In this document: positions 61,725 to 64,000 of the stretch, one piece after another | Numbering within the stretch: the first letter of the stretch is position 1 | Layout: every line of letters starts with the position of its first letter | Assembly (NCBI GenBank): GCA_934178345.1 | Contig: CAKPQG010000010.1 | Coordinates: 18,894-82,893, forward strand | Direction: 5' to 3' | DNA from: an uncultured Dialister sp. | GTDB lineage: Bacteria > Bacillota > Negativicutes > Veillonellales > Dialisteraceae | Length of the DNA: 64,000 nt | Made by a program: the position numbers and the translations under genes | Notes under the pieces: model-generated | The model's database searches: none | What the model saw: only the letters and a program-made list of their open reading frames with translations | Told to the model about the DNA's origin: nothing

Positions 61725-61805
61725 AGTTCTAGTCACTAGTCCTCGGTCTCCAGTCCCTAGTCCCTAATCCCCAGTCCCTAGTCACCAGTCACCAGTCACT
61801 AGTCA
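61725..61805. repeat. 7-mer array at the 3' end of the LysR gene
   Basis: TAGTCACTAGTCCTCGGTCT, CCAGTCCCTAGTCCCTAATC and CAGTCACCAGTCACTAGTCA units run up to the LysR stop. In 61477-61725 a minus-strand open stretch exists but lacks a start signal. Confidence 0.85.
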
Positions 61806-61809
61806 GAAA

Positions 61810-62721
61810 TCACAAGTCCTTCACTTTGATCATGCGCTCCGAGTCACGGACATCGCTGTAGAACTGCAGGAACTTTTTCGAGACGACAGAGAGTGGGCGG
61901 CCCTTGACGCGGACGACGGTCTTGTAGAGATCCGTATCGACCCCTGTGATGGCCTTCGCGATAAGCCCATCGGCCAACTTTTCGCGTGGCTCCATCGGGA
62001 CGATGCTGACGCCGCAGTCATCCTCTGCCCAGCGGAGTGCAGTGGTACGCGTGGTGCAGATGGATAGGATCTGCGGACGAATGGATTTTTCTGCGAAAAT
62101 CTTCGACATCATGAGATGACATCCGGTGGAAAGACAAAGCGGGCAGTCGGAGAGATCTTCGAGCGTCGGCGCTGCGATCCCTTTCAGGAAATGGGAATCC
62201 TCCGCGGTCACGCAGACGATTTTTTCCTTACGTCGGAAAAGGACGTCAAAATTATTCTGATGAATGGGCGGGACGGAAAGGATCCCGAGCTCTGCGATGC
62301 CGGAGAGAAGCTGCTGCGACTGCTCCGTGATGCCGCCTTCGTGGATCTCATAATTGATGAGAGGGAAGAGGCGATGGAAGGGCTCGAGACATTCCTTGAT
62401 GAAGACAGCCGCTCTGGAATTGGCAACCGTGAAGCGCAGCGTCCCCTTGCTGCCGTCGCTGACATCCCCGATTTCATTCTTGGCCATATCTTCCAGCGAA
62501 CAGATGTATTTTGCTTTGTGGTAGAGGATGCGGCCTGCATCCGTCAGTATGAGGTGCTTGCTGCCGCGTGTCGTGATGATGAGCTTCGTACCGAAATAAT
62601 TCTCCAGCGACTTCACCTGTTTCGAGAGCGCCGGCTGCGCGATGTGAATGTATTCGGAGGCAGCAGTCATACTGCCCGCTTCGACGATGGCAAGGAAGTT
62701 TCTGTAATTATCGATTTCCAT
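61810..62721 (-). CDS. LysR-family transcriptional regulator
   Basis: A 303-aa regulator. The N-terminal winged helix (MEIDNYRNFLAIVEAGSMTA, then ASEYIHIAQPALSKQVKSLE, then TTRGSKHLILTDAGRIL) is the standard LysR HTH. The effector domain covers about 90-290 (GTLRFTVANSRAAVFIKECL near 92, ELGILSVPP near 148). ATG 62721 is chosen because AAGGAGA precedes it and LysR proteins start exactly here. A longer in-frame extension to 62829 is not needed. It is divergent from the small gene at 63050, the classical arrangement for LysR control of a neighbour. The effector is unknown. Confidence 0.93.
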   Translation of the reverse strand: MEIDNYRNFLAIVEAGSMTAASEYIHIAQPALSKQVKSLENYFGTKLIITTRGSKHLILTDAGRILYHKAKYICSLEDMAKNEIGDVSDGSKGTLRFTVANSRAAVFIKECLEPFHRLFPLINYEIHEGGITEQSQQLLSGIAELGILSVPPIHQNNFDVLFRRKEKIVCVTAEDSHFLKGIAAPTLEDLSDCPLCLSTGCHLMMSKIFAEKSIRPQILSICTTRTTALRWAEDDCGVSIVPMEPREKLADGLIAKAITGVDTDLYKTVVRVKGRPLSVVSKKFLQFYSDVRDSERMIKVKDL

Positions 62722-62744
62722 ATAAATCTCCTTTGCATTCAGAT

Positions 62745-63013
62745 CATGTCTGCCAGGATAGGAAGTGAATGCATCTGGGAATAATGGCTCTTTTATTATA
62801 TAAGAAATAATCAATATGCGCAATCGCAAATACTAATAAATAGCAAATGTGAGGGAGGGGATCGCTTTTATTGACTGCTTTGCATGACTTTCATTCCTGC
62901 AAACGCCAATGATTTGCTTCGGATAACTAAAATTCCTATCAGATATTTTTAATTTTCACTCAAATTTTGTATCATATAGCCAAGTTAAATCCCATGTCTG
63001 CCAGGACAGGAAA
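62745..63013. promoter_or_regulatory. shared LysR/63050 intergenic with duplicated sites
   Basis: CATGTCTGCCAGGATAGGAA (62745) recurs as CATGTCTGCCAGGACAGGAA (62993). AATTCCTATCAGATATTTTT at 62931 recurs upstream of the 63767 gene at 63678 as AATTCCTATCATATATTTTT followed by AATTTTC in both. Placed around the divergent starts, these could be LysR or other regulator sites or shared -35/-10 regions. Confidence 0.45.
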
Positions 63014-63049
63014 AATGCCGCAAGGCAAATTTTAAAAGGAGTGATGGAA

Positions 63050-63238
63050 ATGTTAGAAAGACACACAACCCCATTTGACAGAATTTTCACCCATCGGCTT
63101 GATGCAGCCAGCCAGTACCTTCATGATAAGGAACAGACTCGTCAGTTCACTGATACCATTCAGGGCAATGAACTCTCTCCGTCTCAGCTTGAGACACTGC
63201 ACAGAAGAAGACTGAGCTTCATCGGGCATCTTCATTAA
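63050..63238 (+). CDS. small protein divergent from LysR
   Basis: A 62-aa polar protein, MLERHTTPFDRIFTHRLDAA, then helix-forming SQYLHDKEQTRQFTDTIQGN and SPSQLETLHRRRLSF, ending IGHLH. AAAAGGAG is 8 bp before ATG 63050; two earlier starts (63041, 63044) are too close to it. No family. It is probably a regulatory target of the LysR gene. Confidence 0.6.
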   Translation: MLERHTTPFDRIFTHRLDAASQYLHDKEQTRQFTDTIQGNELSPSQLETLHRRRLSFIGHLH

Positions 63239-63363
63239 AATACACATGGGCGCAGGACAGATCGCCTACAGCCCATCATCTTCCCCTTGTTTGAAAGCTG
63301 TCTATAAAACTATGTATTTCATCCTGTTACCTTCCTCAGCTTGAATGCAAGATAGCTTGTCTA

Positions 63364-63396
63364 AAAGGACCCGTTCAGCGGCGGGTCCTTTTTTTA
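63364..63396 (+). terminator. terminator after the 62-aa gene
   Basis: AAAGGACCCG pairs with CGGGTCCTTT, followed by TTTTT, around TTCAGCGG. Confidence 0.85.
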
Positions 63397-63485
63397 TGTA
63401 GACTGGCTGGGGGAGAGCGAGAGAGGAGAAATGCGAAATGGTGGTGCGGTGCATAAAAATAGGGAAGCGTCGCGGAGATTTGAAA

Positions 63486-63528
63486 CTAGGGAAACACTGA
63501 TTCTGCGATTTAATCAGCGTTTCCCTAG
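63486..63528. repeat. minimal copy of the TTAAGGAAACGCTGATT element
   Basis: CTAGGGAAACACTGATT and its partner GATTTAATCAGCGTTTCC then CTAG are joined by only a few bases. The ends have lost the whole interior. Preceded by GCGGAGATTTGAAACTAGG, part of the mosaic hairpin block at 63440. The rest of 63239-63766 holds no gene. Confidence 0.75.
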
Positions 63529-63766
63529 CTATAGAACCCGCCGGATCTCTTTCAGGCGCCTCCTGGAACCATCCTACTTGCATATGCAAACAATTCCTAT
63601 TCCTGCGAGGCATAAAGAGGGCAGTCATGCGAACTCTCATCCGAATTGGAATGAGAGGCTAAGTAGTGCTCATTAAAATTCCTATCATATATTTTTAATT
63701 TTCGCACATAAATGCTATGCTTTCCCTGTCAGTTGTTCTTGCTATTTTTTCAGAAAGGAGGTTCAC

Positions 63767-63970
63767 GTGACAGAACAAAAAGGGAACACCGGATTGGACC
63801 TGTTGCCACTCATGAAGGAATGGGATAAAAATTACTATTTCCGCTTTATAGAGACAGATCAATCAAATTTCGGACTCATCAGTACCTATGGTCACTATGA
63901 AGATTGGCAGCCGGTCAGCATCGTGTATCCCGAAAAAGAATCCCGCTTCATAAAAAAGGGGAAAACGTAA
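63767..63970 (+). CDS. small hypothetical protein
   Basis: A 67-aa polar, aromatic-rich product with no cysteine. It contains LLPLMKEWDKNYYFRFIETD, then FGLISTYGHYEDWQPVSIVY, and ends with KKGKT. The start is GTG at 63767, 6 bp after AAAGGAGG. Its upstream region shares the AATTCCTATCATATATTTTT motif with the gene at 63050, so the two may be co-regulated. Its stop overlaps the next start by one base. Confidence 0.65.
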   Translation: MTEQKGNTGLDLLPLMKEWDKNYYFRFIETDQSNFGLISTYGHYEDWQPVSIVYPEKESRFIKKGKT

Positions 63971-64000
63971 TGAGAATTTTGAAGAGCAACTCTCCACATA
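63970..64000 (+). CDS. start of a further gene (truncated by the window)
   Basis: ATG at 63970 shares a base with the TAA of the preceding gene (TAATG). Ten codons, MRILKSNSPH, are visible. Translational coupling is the only evidence, since no family can be told from ten residues. Confidence 0.45.
   Translation, partial: MRILKSNSPH

Noticed and set aside
61536..61736. A 66-codon minus-strand open frame, MTRTKKREVWHISCC
   Set aside because: Its only start is a GTG inside the repeat array and it has no ribosome site. It may be a gene remnant, but there is nothing to support expression.

Overview
The window is a bacterial chromosome segment of medium GC content with dense, mostly plus-strand genes. 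Housekeeping content (recG, guaB, prfC, ppk1, lspA, secG-rnr-smpB, tmRNA, pyrFE, thiME), frequent GTG/TTG starts, strong AGGAGG ribosome binding sites and TGnTATAAT promoters point to a Firmicute-type organism. A short phosphatidylserine decarboxylase beside PssA, a YabE-like G5/3D protein and a large (~630 aa) glutamine synthetase would suit a Negativicute such as Dialister. That placement is inference from gene content, not from a marker-gene search.

Layout. 0-12 kb: the tail of one glutamine synthetase and a complete paralogue, a secreted protein, rpmB, recG, guaB with a WecG/TagA glycosyltransferase, and a phospholipid operon (psd-pssA-GT2). 12-24.9 kb: an accessory island with a candidate structured RNA, a duplicated papain-like protein, a leader/terminator module and a tightly packed operon. 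The operon encodes a 1081-aa sigma4/alpha-CTD-like protein, a radical SAM protein, a 229-aa unknown, a PLD-SF2 helicase, a 57-aa protein, an SMC/DndD-like ATPase and a 140-aa unknown. A DUF4236 zinc-ribbon gene with three phased operators follows. 25-30.6 kb: Flp-pilin-like and TadG-like proteins around prfC, then an Rpn-family nuclease gene. 31-50 kb: a degenerate Ppx-like protein with ppk1, a G5/3D protein, lspA-rluD, a P1 peptidase, tmRNA, thioredoxin, a Sel1 protein with thiM-thiE, secG, rnr, smpB and a lysine-rich three-domain protein. 50-64 kb: cell-envelope genes (GerMN lipoprotein, AMIN/amidase_3, polysaccharide deacetylase, phosphodiester glycosidase), pyrF-pyrE, a MatC-like transporter, small unknown proteins including a paralogous pair, a LysR regulator and two small proteins at the right edge.

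Two repeat systems dominate the spacers. The first is a mosaic of 7-bp and 9-bp tandem repeats joined by conserved hairpin blocks, present in most longer intergenic gaps. The second is a 167-bp palindromic MITE-like element starting TTAAGGAAACGCTGATTAA, with two complete and several partial copies. The heptamer mosaic is absent from about 11.95 to 24.92 kb, which supports reading that segment as a separately acquired island.

The strongest candidate for an undescribed system is the 14.1-24.06 kb operon. It combines nuclease/helicase and SMC ATPase genes typical of anti-phage or DNA-processing modules with a radical SAM enzyme and an RNA-polymerase-like regulator. It is preceded by a terminator only 12 nt before the first start codon. 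It contains two places where coding continues in the -1 frame, one of them at a GGGAAAG slippery heptamer next to a stop codon.
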